From BRH-c54 sp965284565 (GTDB lineage Bacteria; Bacteroidota; Bacteroidia; Flavobacteriales_E; Vicingaceae): 64,000 nt of DNA. Both the position numbers and the translations under genes were made by a program. The DNA is taken from the NCBI GenBank assembly GCA_965284565.1, contig OZ260100.1, forward strand, positions 2,046,001-2,110,000. The letters run 5' to 3'. Shown in pieces: positions 8,875 through 17,427 of the stretch. The notes below the pieces were generated by a model. That model made no database searches. It had not been told where the DNA came from and worked only from the letters and a program-made list of their open reading frames with translations. The first letter of the stretch is position 1, and every line of letters begins with the position of its first letter.

Positions 8875-9231
8875 ATGGAAGCTATTAAATTTGTAGAAAA
8901 CGATTTGTCTCAGATAAATCAATACCCTGAATTTAAATCAGGAGATACGATTACTGTATATTATAAAATTAAAGAAGGTAACAAAGAAAGAACTCAGTTT
9001 TTCCAAGGAGTAGTACTTCAAAGAAGAAATTCAGGAGCTAACGAAACATTTACTATTAGAAAAATGTCTGGTGGAATTGGAGTTGAGAGAGTTTTCCCAT
9101 TTGCTTCTCCATTTATTGAGAAAATTGAAGTGAATAAACATGGAAATGTTAGAAGAGCTAGAATTTTCTATCTAAGAGAAAGAACAGGTAAATCTGCTCG
9201 TATTAGAGAAAAGAAAATGGTTAAAAAATAA
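8875..9231 (+). CDS. rplS: 50S ribosomal protein L19
   Basis: A 118-residue ribosomal protein of normal length. It is recognised by GDTITVYYKIKEGNKERTQ near residue 23, FQGVVLQRRNSGANETFT, RKMSGGIGVERVFPFASP and the basic C-terminal RARIFYLRERTGKSARI. L19 sits at the interface of the 30S and 50S subunits. It is transcribed from a consensus promoter and ends in a clear terminator, so it is a single-gene unit here rather than part of a trmD-rplS operon. Confidence 0.98.
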   Translation: MEAIKFVENDLSQINQYPEFKSGDTITVYYKIKEGNKERTQFFQGVVLQRRNSGANETFTIRKMSGGIGVERVFPFASPFIEKIEVNKHGNVRRARIFYLRERTGKSARIREKKMVKK

Positions 9232-9258
9232 GCTTTTAATAATAGTTTAGATATGGTT

Positions 9259-9293
9259 AAAATCCTTAGGAGTATTCTTCTAAGGATTTTTTT
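9259..9293 (+). terminator. Rho-independent terminator of rplS
   Basis: AAAATCCTTAG pairs perfectly with CTAAGGATTTT around a 10-nt loop (9270-9279), followed by a run of seven T. It begins 28 bp after the rplS stop. Confidence 0.92.
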
Positions 9294-9399
9294 GTGCTTT
9301 TGGGGTTTGACTCTGTTAATAACTATTCATTAGTTGATAGATGTAATTTTTCAAAAATTTAGGACAATGCCTTAAGTTTGTGTGAGCTTTAACACACAG

Positions 9400-12030
9400 A
9401 TGCAAACTACTTTGAAAAAGACCAAAAAAGAAGAAAAAACAATAACTCCTTTGATGAAGCAATACAATGCCATCAAAGCAAAGCATCCAGATGCTCTATT
9501 GTTATTTAGGGTAGGAGATTTTTACGAAACTTTTGGTGAAGATGCTATTAAAGCTGCCAATATTTTAGGAATTGTACTAACCGCCAGAAATAACGGTTCT
9601 TCTAAATTAGAATTGGCTGGCTTTCCACATCATTCCTTAAATACTTATTTACCTAAACTAGTTCGTTCGGGCCTTCGTGTTGCTATTTGCGATCAGTTAG
9701 AAGCTCCAAGCAAAGAAAAAAAGATAGTTAAAAGAGGGGTTACAGAGTTAGTAACGCCAGGAGTTACCCTCAATGATCAAATTTTAGATCATAAATCCAA
9801 TAATTTTTTAGCGGCAGTTTGTTTAACAAAAAAGGGTGCTGGTGTAGCTTTTTTAGATGTGTCCACAGGCGAATTTCTTGCTGCTGAAGGTAGTATTGAA
9901 TATATAGATAAACTGTTACATGGTTTTAAACCATCTGAAGTGCTTTTTAAACGAAACGATAAAAAACAGTTTCATGAGCTTTTTGGAAATCAATTTTATA
10001 CTTATGCTGTTGATGAATGGGTGTTTACAGAAGATTTTGGTAGAGAAACACTTCAAAATCATTTTCAAACTAAATCGCTAAAAGGCTTTGGTGTTGAAGA
10101 ATTTTCTAATGCCATTATTGCTGCCGGAGTTGCCTTGCACTATCTCTCGGAAACGCAACACGAAAAAGTGAAGCACATTACCGCTTTATCAAGAATTGAA
10201 GAAGATAAGTATGTTTGGCTCGATAAATTTACCGTTAGAAATTTAGAGTTAATTTACTCTGCTAACGACAATGCTAAAACCCTTATAGGTATTATCGATT
10301 GCACCATTTCACCAATGGGTTCTCGATTAATGAAACGTTGGGTAACCTTACCACTAAAGGATGTTACTCCAATTAATGCTCGATTGGAAATAGTAAACAC
10401 TTTCGTAAATTTAACGGATTTTGCTACAACCATCAGAACAGCCATACACGAAATTGGTGATTTAGAAAGACTTGTTTCAAAAGTAGCCACAGGTAGAATT
10501 AATCCAAGAGAAGTGATGCAACTAAAACGAGCTTTGTTGGCAATTGAACCGATAAAAACAGCTTGCTTGTCTATTGATAATGCTGCCTTGAAAAAAATTG
10601 GAGAACAACTTAATCCGTGCACTATTTTAAAGGATAAAATAGAAGCTACCATTTTTGACGATCCTCCTGTAGCAATTGCCAAAGGAAATGTAATTAAAAA
10701 TAATGTTGCTAAAGAATTAGATGAACTCCGAAAAATATTGCATTCTGGAAAAGATGCCTTAGTAGAAATTCAAGAGAGAGAAAGTGAACTTACCGGCATT
10801 CCGAGTTTAAAAATTGCGTTTAATAATGTTTTCGGATATTATATTGAAGTTAGAAATACGCATAAAGATAAAGTACCTCCAACTTGGCACAGAAAACAAA
10901 CGCTTACTCAAGCTGAACGCTACATCACTGAAGAGCTTAAAGAATATGAAAGCAAAATCTTAGGTGCTGATGAGAAAATTTTAGTACTCGAAACACAATT
11001 GTTTAACGATTTAGTGCTAGAGCTAGCAGACTACATTACACCTATTCAGTTAAATGCTGTTTTAATTGCACAACTCGATTGCTTATTATCGTTTGCAACT
11101 ATTGCTAAAGAACATAATTATACCCGACCAGAAGTTAATGATACCAAAATTATTGATATCAAATCGGGAAGACACCCAGTAATAGAACATCAGTTGCCTA
11201 TTGGTGAAGAATATGTTGCTAACGATATTTATCTAGATGATAGTCAGCAGCAAATAATGATGATTACTGGCCCAAATATGTCGGGAAAATCAGCATTATT
11301 AAGGCAAACAGCTTTAATTACACTATTGGCTCAAATTGGTTCTTATGTTCCCGCCAAACACGCTGTTATTGGTGTGGTGGATAAAATTTTTACACGAGTT
11401 GGAGCTTCCGATAATATCTCTCAGGGAGAATCTACTTTTATGGTAGAAATGAATGAAACGGCCAGTATTTTAAATAACCTTTCGGGAAGAAGTCTGATTT
11501 TGTTGGATGAAATTGGTAGAGGAACAAGCACTTACGATGGTATTTCTATTGCGTGGAGCATAGCTGAATACTTACACGAACATCCTACTTTTAAAGCGAA
11601 AACACTTTTTGCTACGCATTATCATGAGCTAAATGATATGACCAACAGCTTTAAGCGAATTAAAAACTTTAATGTTTCTGTTAAAGAAATAAACAATAAA
11701 ATTCATTTTTTAAGAAAGTTAGCTGCTGGAGGAAGCAATCACAGTTTTGGTATTCATGTTGCAAAAATGGCGGGAATGCCTAAAATTATGTTGGATAGGG
11801 CTAATGATATTCTGAAACAATTGGAAAGCTCTCATGTGGGAAGTGACAAAAATAAAAAAGTAAAATCTAAACCAAGTGTTGAAGATATGCAATTGAGTTT
11901 CTTTCAATTGGACGATCCTGTTTTAGAACAAATTAAAGAGGAATTAATTAATATTGATATCAATACCCTTACGCCCGTAGAAGCATTGATGAAACTCAAC
12001 GAGATTAAAAAAATGGTTGGAGGCAAATAA
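9400..12030 (+). CDS. mutS: DNA mismatch repair protein MutS
   Basis: About 876 residues of MutS, the mismatch sensor that binds mispaired DNA and recruits MutL. The mismatch-binding domain I motif LLFRVGDFYETFGEDA is near residue 32, with the FxE wedge. Domains II-IV follow, and the ATPase has Walker A TGPNMSGKSALLRQ and Walker B LILLDEIGRGTSTYDG, then the FATHYHEL switch. The frame extends back to a GTG at 9382. The ATG at 9400 gives the short basic N-terminus usual for the family and is preferred. The C-terminus ends with the MutS-type dimerisation tail (PVEALMKLNEIKKMV). The VOC gene follows after 11 bp. Confidence 0.97.
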   Translation: MQTTLKKTKKEEKTITPLMKQYNAIKAKHPDALLLFRVGDFYETFGEDAIKAANILGIVLTARNNGSSKLELAGFPHHSLNTYLPKLVRSGLRVAICDQLEAPSKEKKIVKRGVTELVTPGVTLNDQILDHKSNNFLAAVCLTKKGAGVAFLDVSTGEFLAAEGSIEYIDKLLHGFKPSEVLFKRNDKKQFHELFGNQFYTYAVDEWVFTEDFGRETLQNHFQTKSLKGFGVEEFSNAIIAAGVALHYLSETQHEKVKHITALSRIEEDKYVWLDKFTVRNLELIYSANDNAKTLIGIIDCTISPMGSRLMKRWVTLPLKDVTPINARLEIVNTFVNLTDFATTIRTAIHEIGDLERLVSKVATGRINPREVMQLKRALLAIEPIKTACLSIDNAALKKIGEQLNPCTILKDKIEATIFDDPPVAIAKGNVIKNNVAKELDELRKILHSGKDALVEIQERESELTGIPSLKIAFNNVFGYYIEVRNTHKDKVPPTWHRKQTLTQAERYITEELKEYESKILGADEKILVLETQLFNDLVLELADYITPIQLNAVLIAQLDCLLSFATIAKEHNYTRPEVNDTKIIDIKSGRHPVIEHQLPIGEEYVANDIYLDDSQQQIMMITGPNMSGKSALLRQTALITLLAQIGSYVPAKHAVIGVVDKIFTRVGASDNISQGESTFMVEMNETASILNNLSGRSLILLDEIGRGTSTYDGISIAWSIAEYLHEHPTFKAKTLFATHYHELNDMTNSFKRIKNFNVSVKEINNKIHFLRKLAAGGSNHSFGIHVAKMAGMPKIMLDRANDILKQLESSHVGSDKNKKVKSKPSVEDMQLSFFQLDDPVLEQIKEELINIDINTLTPVEALMKLNEIKKMVGGK

Positions 12031-12041
12031 AAAATACTATC

Positions 12042-12536
12042 ATGGAAACATATAAAATACCAGCCCAAACACGTATCGGACATGTTCACCTCAAAGTAGC
12101 CAATCTTAATCGTTCACTTGAATTTTATCGAGACTTACTAGGTTTTGAAGTGACCATGTTATATGGAAGTCAAGCAGCATTTATTTCTGCCGGTGGATAT
12201 CACCATCATATAGGATTAAATACATGGCACAGCAAAGATGCAGCTCCTGCTAGTAAAGAAAGTGTTGGTTTATATCACACCGCAATACTCTATCCAACAA
12301 GGAAAGACCTTGCAATTATTTATAACCGATTACGCCAAGCAAGCTACCTACTTACAGGTGCAAGTGACCATGGTGTATCAGAGGCATTGTACCTTGATGA
12401 TCCTGATGGTAATGGTGTGGAATTGTATTGGGATAGACCTCAAGAACTATGGCCAACAAAAGCTGATGGCTCTTTAGAAATGTTTACCAAAGCACTTGAT
12501 TTGGATGACTTACTTAAAGAAATTAATACCTTTTAA
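12042..12536 (+). CDS. VOC family protein (glyoxalase / catechol-dioxygenase fold)
   Basis: A 164-residue vicinal-oxygen-chelate protein made of two beta-alpha-beta-beta-beta modules. Likely metal ligands are the His in IGHVHLKV (residues 12-19), the His in VGLYHTAIL, and the Glu in GVELYWDRP. The first module looks like the N-terminal half of CatE-type extradiol dioxygenases, but it is only half their length, so a small dioxygenase, isomerase or resistance-type VOC enzyme are all possible. The substrate cannot be inferred. It starts 11 bp after mutS and may be cotranscribed. Its last 14 bases overlap the convergent membrane-protein gene. Confidence 0.85.
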   Translation: METYKIPAQTRIGHVHLKVANLNRSLEFYRDLLGFEVTMLYGSQAAFISAGGYHHHIGLNTWHSKDAAPASKESVGLYHTAILYPTRKDLAIIYNRLRQASYLLTGASDHGVSEALYLDDPDGNGVELYWDRPQELWPTKADGSLEMFTKALDLDDLLKEINTF

Positions 12537-12804
12537 AGGTTTTAATCCAGCACTTCTTAGGTTTATTTTCTTTGGCAGACAATAGCCTAATTCCAATTGG
12601 GGTAAAAACAAAAGCTACAAAATACAATGCTACCCAGCCAAAAAATGATTTGATTAAATACCTATCTAATCCTTTTGAACTTAAGTAGTTCTTATCTGTA
12701 AAGTGGGATTTTCTTAGTCCTAATAAATATAACTCGTAGATAACACCAGCTATCCCAATTAATCCGATTATTAATAATATTATTCCTAAAACTCTTTTAA
12801 GCAT
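12523..12804 (-). CDS. Small membrane protein of unknown function
   Basis: A 93-residue protein with two hydrophobic segments, about residues 4-28 (VLGIILLIIGLIGIAGVIYE) and 54-74 (FFGWVALYFVAFVFTPIGI), ending in a Lys/Arg-rich tail. No family was recognised. The 3' end overlaps the convergent VOC gene by 14 bases. About 90 bp separate it from the M28 peptidase gene upstream on the other side. Confidence 0.55.
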   Translation of the reverse strand: MLKRVLGIILLIIGLIGIAGVIYELYLLGLRKSHFTDKNYLSSKGLDRYLIKSFFGWVALYFVAFVFTPIGIRLLSAKENKPKKCWIKTFKRY

Positions 12805-12894
12805 TGGTTTAGAGTACCTACCTCATTTTATTTAGTTCATTTACAGCCATTAATTTCACAACAAATGTACATCATATTTTGAATATAAAAAACC

Positions 12895-14256
12895 TCACTC
12901 CAAATACTTATCTAACAAATAAACAATAGTTGCCATAGCTCCGGCACCCATTTCCAATTCTCTTTTATTGACTGCTTCAAACACATCGGTTTCCGCATGG
13001 TGGTAGTTAAAATACAATTGAGAATTAATGGCAATACCTATTTGTAACATATCAGGATACTCTTCTCTTAAAGGCATGATATCAACACCACTATAACCTT
13101 TCTTTATTTTCGTTAAGTCATAATCGAATAATAATTTTTCGAAAGATTTTACAAAATCGAAGTGCTTATCAGAACCTAAAATATCATACCCTAAAGGTAA
13201 AAAACCACCTCTATCGCTTTCTATAGCAGCAAGGTGTTTTTCTTTGTTTTGCTTGGCTAGTTTAGTATAGCTTTTACCACCAAAATTGCCATTTTCTTCA
13301 TTCATAAATAATACACAACGTAAGGTATGTTTTGGTTGATAATTCAATATTTTTAAAATCCTTAACGCTTCAATAGAGTTAACAATTCCAGCTCCATCAT
13401 CATGAGCTCCTTCACCAACATCCCAAGAATCTAGATGTCCGCCAAAAGTGATAATTTGGTCATCTTTCCCTTTCATTTCGGCAATAACGTTGTAAGTTTT
13501 TACATTTAGTAAAGTTTTACAATCCATTTCTAAAGCAATAGCAACATTTCCTTGTTTTAACCAAGCAGAAAGTAAATCCGCATCTGCAGTACTAATAGCT
13601 GCTGCAGGAATTTTAGGGGTTTTATCATCATAAACCAATGAACCCGTATGCGGATGATTATCTGTTGGTGTTGCCAACGACCTAATGATAACCGCTTTTG
13701 CACCTAATTTACTAGCTTCAACAGCTCCAAATGCACGCATAGGATAGCAATAGCCGTAAGCACTAAAGGTATTGATAAACTTTTGGTCGAATGCCTGATT
13801 AATAAATATAACTTTTCCCTTTACTACCAATTTATCTATGGTTTTCAATGCTTCATAATCTGCTACTTCCACTATGTCAGCTTTTAGCAAACCGTTGGTA
13901 GCAATAGAACCTCCTAAAGCCAATAAATTTAATTTATGAAATTCCTTGTTGGGAGTAGAAATCCAACCGGCTTCTTTGGTGCCTCTTTTCCAATAAGGAG
14001 CATTAATTTCTTGTAAGTAAACGGTATCAAAACCATAAGAAGAAAGTAAGTTGTAACCCCATTCAACTGCTTTTTGAGCTTCCGCAGAACCGGTAATTCT
14101 TGCTCCCACTTGCTTACAAAGCACTTCTAAATTTTTATAGGCATGACCTTTTTCTAAAGCGATATCGTAAATAGAACGAATAAATAAAGAATCATCTTGA
14201 GCTTTAAGTAAAAAAGGCGTTACTAAAACTAACAATAAAGCGTATATTTTTTTCAT
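12895..14256 (-). CDS. M28 family zinc aminopeptidase / carboxypeptidase Q-like, secreted
   Basis: A 453-residue exported peptidase with a signal peptide ending in LLKAQ (about residue 19) and a PA-type insert before the catalytic domain. The two-zinc site is visible in order: GGHLDSWDVGEGAHDDGAG (His, then Asp), MNEENG (catalytic Glu-Glu), ESDRGG (Asp) and YHHAETD (His). This set fits M28 enzymes that trim N-terminal residues or dipeptides in the periplasm or outside the cell. A perfect 13-bp hairpin lies just upstream of the start codon. The gene is probably monocistronic. Confidence 0.9.
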   Translation of the reverse strand: MKKIYALLLVLVTPFLLKAQDDSLFIRSIYDIALEKGHAYKNLEVLCKQVGARITGSAEAQKAVEWGYNLLSSYGFDTVYLQEINAPYWKRGTKEAGWISTPNKEFHKLNLLALGGSIATNGLLKADIVEVADYEALKTIDKLVVKGKVIFINQAFDQKFINTFSAYGYCYPMRAFGAVEASKLGAKAVIIRSLATPTDNHPHTGSLVYDDKTPKIPAAAISTADADLLSAWLKQGNVAIALEMDCKTLLNVKTYNVIAEMKGKDDQIITFGGHLDSWDVGEGAHDDGAGIVNSIEALRILKILNYQPKHTLRCVLFMNEENGNFGGKSYTKLAKQNKEKHLAAIESDRGGFLPLGYDILGSDKHFDFVKSFEKLLFDYDLTKIKKGYSGVDIMPLREEYPDMLQIGIAINSQLYFNYHHAETDVFEAVNKRELEMGAGAMATIVYLLDKYLE

Positions 14257-14272
14257 GGGTTTATTTTTTTAG

Positions 14273-14301
14273 CTTTCCGAAAGTTCTAAACTTTCGGAAA
14301 G
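14273..14301. repeat. Perfect 13-bp inverted repeat upstream of the M28 peptidase gene
   Basis: CTTTCCGAAAGTT (14273-14285) and AACTTTCGGAAAG (14289-14301) are exact reverse complements around a 3-nt loop. In transcripts of the minus strand the hairpin would fall in the leader, 17 nt before the peptidase start codon. It could be a terminator-like or regulatory hairpin, or a short dispersed palindrome. Confidence 0.6.
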
Positions 14302-14470
14302 TTGAACACAAACAATAATTCTCTTGTGTGTTTAAGCTTTAATCATGACTAGCTTCATTCTTAACAAATTTTGCGATGGTAAAAATAAGCAAATAAGCTT
14401 TTTAATTTATAAAGTAATGGTAAAATGCTTGTAGTCAGGATGGTGTTGGTTAGTTATATTGATTCTAATA

Positions 14471-15088
14471 TCAAGGAGCATTTTTCTTGATTCTATATGT
14501 TTCTCCATTTCTAAAGTCATAACCTGTCAATCCATATTTTTCAGTCCAATACGCATTAATAATTATTGTTGAATCAAGTTGATATTGTTTCCTATCAGCA
14601 TGCTGATTTTTTATTATCCAATATTTTGAAATTCCTAAATCCATAAATTTATTATCAGAAATACTACTGTCAAAAGATGGAAATTTTCCCATCAAATTAC
14701 GGTAACTAATGCCAATATAATATTCAGGAATCTCATCACTAAACATTTTTTCAATAAGGATTAAATTCTCATCAAGAATTTTAACAGAGCCGTCCTGTGA
14801 AACCTCCATTCCATCAGTCCAATTGTTTTTTGGTAAATGTTTTATTTCAACAGCAACGTGTCTTCGATTTCCTACCATAATACAACCGCATTCTTTAAGT
14901 GTATCAATATTAGAGATAATAATTGTATCTAAATCACCACTATTACTTTCAAAATAAATTGTATCGCCCTTAGTGTAAGGTTTTAATAAATTATTATGAA
15001 GTTCAGTAAATTCGAAATCATTATCATTATACTGATAGCAGCAAGATGTCAAAATGAATATTGTTAAAATGATTGTTAAATATCTCAT
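14471..15088 (-). CDS. Lipoprotein of unknown function
   Basis: About 205 residues starting MRYLTIILTIFILTSCC, a lipoprotein signal sequence with the lipobox LTSC near residue 16. The open frame continues upstream to a TTG at 15109, but the ATG at 15088 puts the signal at the N-terminus and is preferred. The mature part is Asp/Ile-rich without a recognised domain. It begins 17 bp after the MeaB-type GTPase stop and could be cotranscribed with it, although no functional link is evident. Confidence 0.65.
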   Translation of the reverse strand: MRYLTIILTIFILTSCCYQYNDNDFEFTELHNNLLKPYTKGDTIYFESNSGDLDTIIISNIDTLKECGCIMVGNRRHVAVEIKHLPKNNWTDGMEVSQDGSVKILDENLILIEKMFSDEIPEYYIGISYRNLMGKFPSFDSSISDNKFMDLGISKYWIIKNQHADRKQYQLDSTIIINAYWTEKYGLTGYDFRNGETYRIKKNAP

Positions 15089-15105
15089 ATAAAAGGTATA
15101 ATAAA

Positions 15106-16122
15106 TCAACGCAACAACCCAATCAGCTCATTAGCTGCTGCAAAAGGAGATTTAGTGTTATTCAACACTTCTTTTTCCAGTATTTTTAGTTTATCCTGTA
15201 TGGCTGCATTGTCATTAAACATAGCTATTAATGCTTGATTAATTTCACTTTGCAACCAATGTTTTATTTGTTCTTTTCGCTTAGTATCGAAATAACCGTT
15301 GCTCACCAACAAATGCTGAAAATCTTCCATTATTTTCCATACTTCTTTAATGTTGGTATTTTCAAGAGCAGAGCAAGTTTCTACTTTTGGTGTCCATGCG
15401 TTTTTGTTGGGTGGAAATAAATGTAAAGCGTTTTGATAAGCTCTTTTGGCAGTTTTAGCTTTATCTACATTATCTCCTTCTGCTTTATTAATAACGAGTG
15501 CATCAGCCATTTCCATAATGCCTCTTTTAATGCCTTGCAATTCATCACCTGCTCCTGCCAACATTAACAACAAAAAGAAGTCAACCATTAATTTTACTTC
15601 CGTTTCCGACTGACCAACACCAACGGTTTCTACCAATATAATTTCATAACCAGCAGCTTCACATAAAATAATGCTTTCTCTTGTTGCTCTTGCTACACCT
15701 CCCAAAGTCCCTGAAGAAGGGGAAGGCCTGATAAAAGCATTTTCCTGAGCAGAGAGTTCATTCATTCTGGTTTTATCGCCTAAAATACTTCCACTGCTTT
15801 TATTGCTGCTTGGGTCTATGGCTAAAACAGCTACTTTTTTGTTTTTTTGCTGAATTAAAAACATTCCCAACGCCTCAATAAATGTACTTTTTCCAACACC
15901 TGGTACACCTGTAATACCTATTCTAAATGATTTTCCTGATAAAGGCAGGCATTTTTCAATAATTTGTTCAGCAATAACTTGGTGAGATTTATTGTTACTT
16001 TCAACAAGTGTAATCGCTTTACTCAATGCATTTCTATCTCCTTTAGCTATTGCACTAACATATTCATCTACAGAAAGTAGCTTTTTTTTGTTTAATTTAT
16101 TGATATTTATCTGTCGTTTCAT
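15106..16122 (-). CDS. meaB: Methylmalonyl-CoA mutase-associated GTPase MeaB (ArgK family)
   Basis: A 338-residue G3E-family GTPase. The P-loop GVPGVGKST is near residue 73, a metal-site Asp is in AIDPSSN near 101, the switch region is VETVGVGQSE near 165, and the base-specificity motif is NKAEGD near 212. MeaB guards adenosylcobalamin-dependent methylmalonyl-CoA mutase, gating cofactor loading and protecting it from inactivation. The mutase genes are not in this window. Older annotations call the family LAO/AO transport ATPase. The length is typical. Confidence 0.92.
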   Translation of the reverse strand: MKRQININKLNKKKLLSVDEYVSAIAKGDRNALSKAITLVESNNKSHQVIAEQIIEKCLPLSGKSFRIGITGVPGVGKSTFIEALGMFLIQQKNKKVAVLAIDPSSNKSSGSILGDKTRMNELSAQENAFIRPSPSSGTLGGVARATRESIILCEAAGYEIILVETVGVGQSETEVKLMVDFFLLLMLAGAGDELQGIKRGIMEMADALVINKAEGDNVDKAKTAKRAYQNALHLFPPNKNAWTPKVETCSALENTNIKEVWKIMEDFQHLLVSNGYFDTKRKEQIKHWLQSEINQALIAMFNDNAAIQDKLKILEKEVLNNTKSPFAAANELIGLLR

Positions 16123-16369
16123 CAGTTTATATTCATTGTTTTTTATCGGTCAGATGTAACTCCCAAATAATCATTTTCCTGTCTGATAAATTTTTATTCA
16201 TGGTCGTTTCATAAAATAATAAAGTATAAAAGTAACAATTTAAAAAAACTTACGTTATATGTTTCATAGTACAGATTTATAGATTGGTCGAATTTTTTAA
16301 TTCATTTATCTAAAAACTGTGTTTTAATGTTGAGTTGACTACCTATCGCTTCACTTAAAACCTAACGTT

Positions 16370-16540
16370 ATGGACTCAAATTTAATCTTGTTCCTAGTTA
16401 CTGCATTGTTCCTTGGAGCTATTTTCGGAGTACTTTACATCATGAGTAAAAACTATAAACCGAAAAAAAAAAGAAAAGACCAACTGGAAGCATTGAGAAG
16501 ACTGAGGGCTCTGAAGAATAAACAAAGAGTGAAAGCTTAA
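16370..16540 (+). CDS. 56-residue single-span membrane peptide
   Basis: An ATG at 16370 opens a frame of 56 codons ending at TAA 16538-16540. It has an N-terminal membrane helix (LILFLVTALFLGAIFGVLYI, residues 5-24) and a strongly basic helical tail rich in Lys, Arg and Leu, ending NKQRVKA. The layout of one helix plus a charged cytoplasmic tail is typical of real small membrane proteins. The tail uses CTG and AGG codons more than its AT-rich neighbours. No family was recognised. It stands alone between meaB and yigZ, in a gap that otherwise shows no gene. Confidence 0.55.
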   Translation: MDSNLILFLVTALFLGAIFGVLYIMSKNYKPKKKRKDQLEALRRLRALKNKQRVKA

Positions 16541-16788
16541 ATTTATTACTTATTAAAGTAAATTTTATTTGCGATAATGATTTCTATTGCCAACTTTGTA
16601 AATGAAGTTGTTTAAAATCCAAATATAAGAATGAAAATGAATTATTTTTTTTTTGCAATACGGGGCATTTTTAAGAAGCATAGCCGTAGGTTATGGTTAG
16701 AGAAAATAACGAAGTAATGTGAAAAAAGAAACATTTTTTAATTTATGAGTGGACTTTAAAGAACTTCAATATCTAAATCTATTAAAAG

Positions 16789-17397
16789 TTGGAAAATCAA
16801 GAAAGTTATTTAACATTAAATAACTCTTCTATAGGAGAGTATAAGGAAAAAGGTAGCAAGTTTCTAGCGTATGCTTTTCCTGTCCTTTCCGAAAATTCCT
16901 TTAAAGAACAATTATCCATTATTAAAACCGAACATCCTAACGGGCGACATTTTTGCTATGCATTTCGTTTGGGTATTAATGGTGAACAATACAGGTATAG
17001 TGATGATGGAGAACCTAAAAACTCTTCTGGATCGCCCATTTACGGTCAAATTCTATCTAAAGAATTAACCAATATAGCTATTGTGGTGGTTCGTTATTTT
17101 GGAGGTACTAAATTGGGAGTTGGCGGATTAGTAAATGCTTATAAAACTGCTGCAAAAGAAGCGTTGAAAAATGGTAAAATCATCACTAAAAAACTTACTG
17201 AAACGTATAAAATTGAATTTACTTATGATAAGATGTCGGCAATAATGGCATTTATCAATCAGCACCAATTAACGGTTATCAAACAACACTTCGAGCTAAC
17301 TTGTTTTGTTGAAATTGAACTAGAAAAAGCTAATGTCGCAGACATTATCGAACGGTTTAACGAAATCCAAGATATAAGCATAAAAAAAACACCTTAA
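16789..17397 (+). CDS. YigZ / IMPACT family protein (UPF0029)
   Basis: A 202-residue protein with the IMPACT signature YRYSDDGEPKNSSGSPI near residue 64 and VVVRYFGGTKLGVGGL near residue 97, followed by a small C-terminal ferredoxin-like domain. Members are linked to ribosome or nucleic-acid binding and have been annotated as proline dipeptidase-like without firm proof. The start is a TTG at 16789. An in-frame stop lies just upstream and no ATG gives a full-length protein. The stop codon sits in the left arm of the following terminator. Confidence 0.9.
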   Translation: MENQESYLTLNNSSIGEYKEKGSKFLAYAFPVLSENSFKEQLSIIKTEHPNGRHFCYAFRLGINGEQYRYSDDGEPKNSSGSPIYGQILSKELTNIAIVVVRYFGGTKLGVGGLVNAYKTAAKEALKNGKIITKKLTETYKIEFTYDKMSAIMAFINQHQLTVIKQHFELTCFVEIELEKANVADIIERFNEIQDISIKKTP

Positions 17398-17412
17398 TTT
17401 AAGGTGTTTTTT
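17386..17412. terminator. Bidirectional terminator between yigZ and the M1 peptidase gene
   Basis: AAAACACCTT pairs with AAGGTGTTTT around AATTT, with an A run on the left and a T run on the right. It therefore serves both convergent genes. The yigZ stop codon lies inside it. Confidence 0.88.
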
Positions 17413-17427
17413 CATTATAAAATTTTC

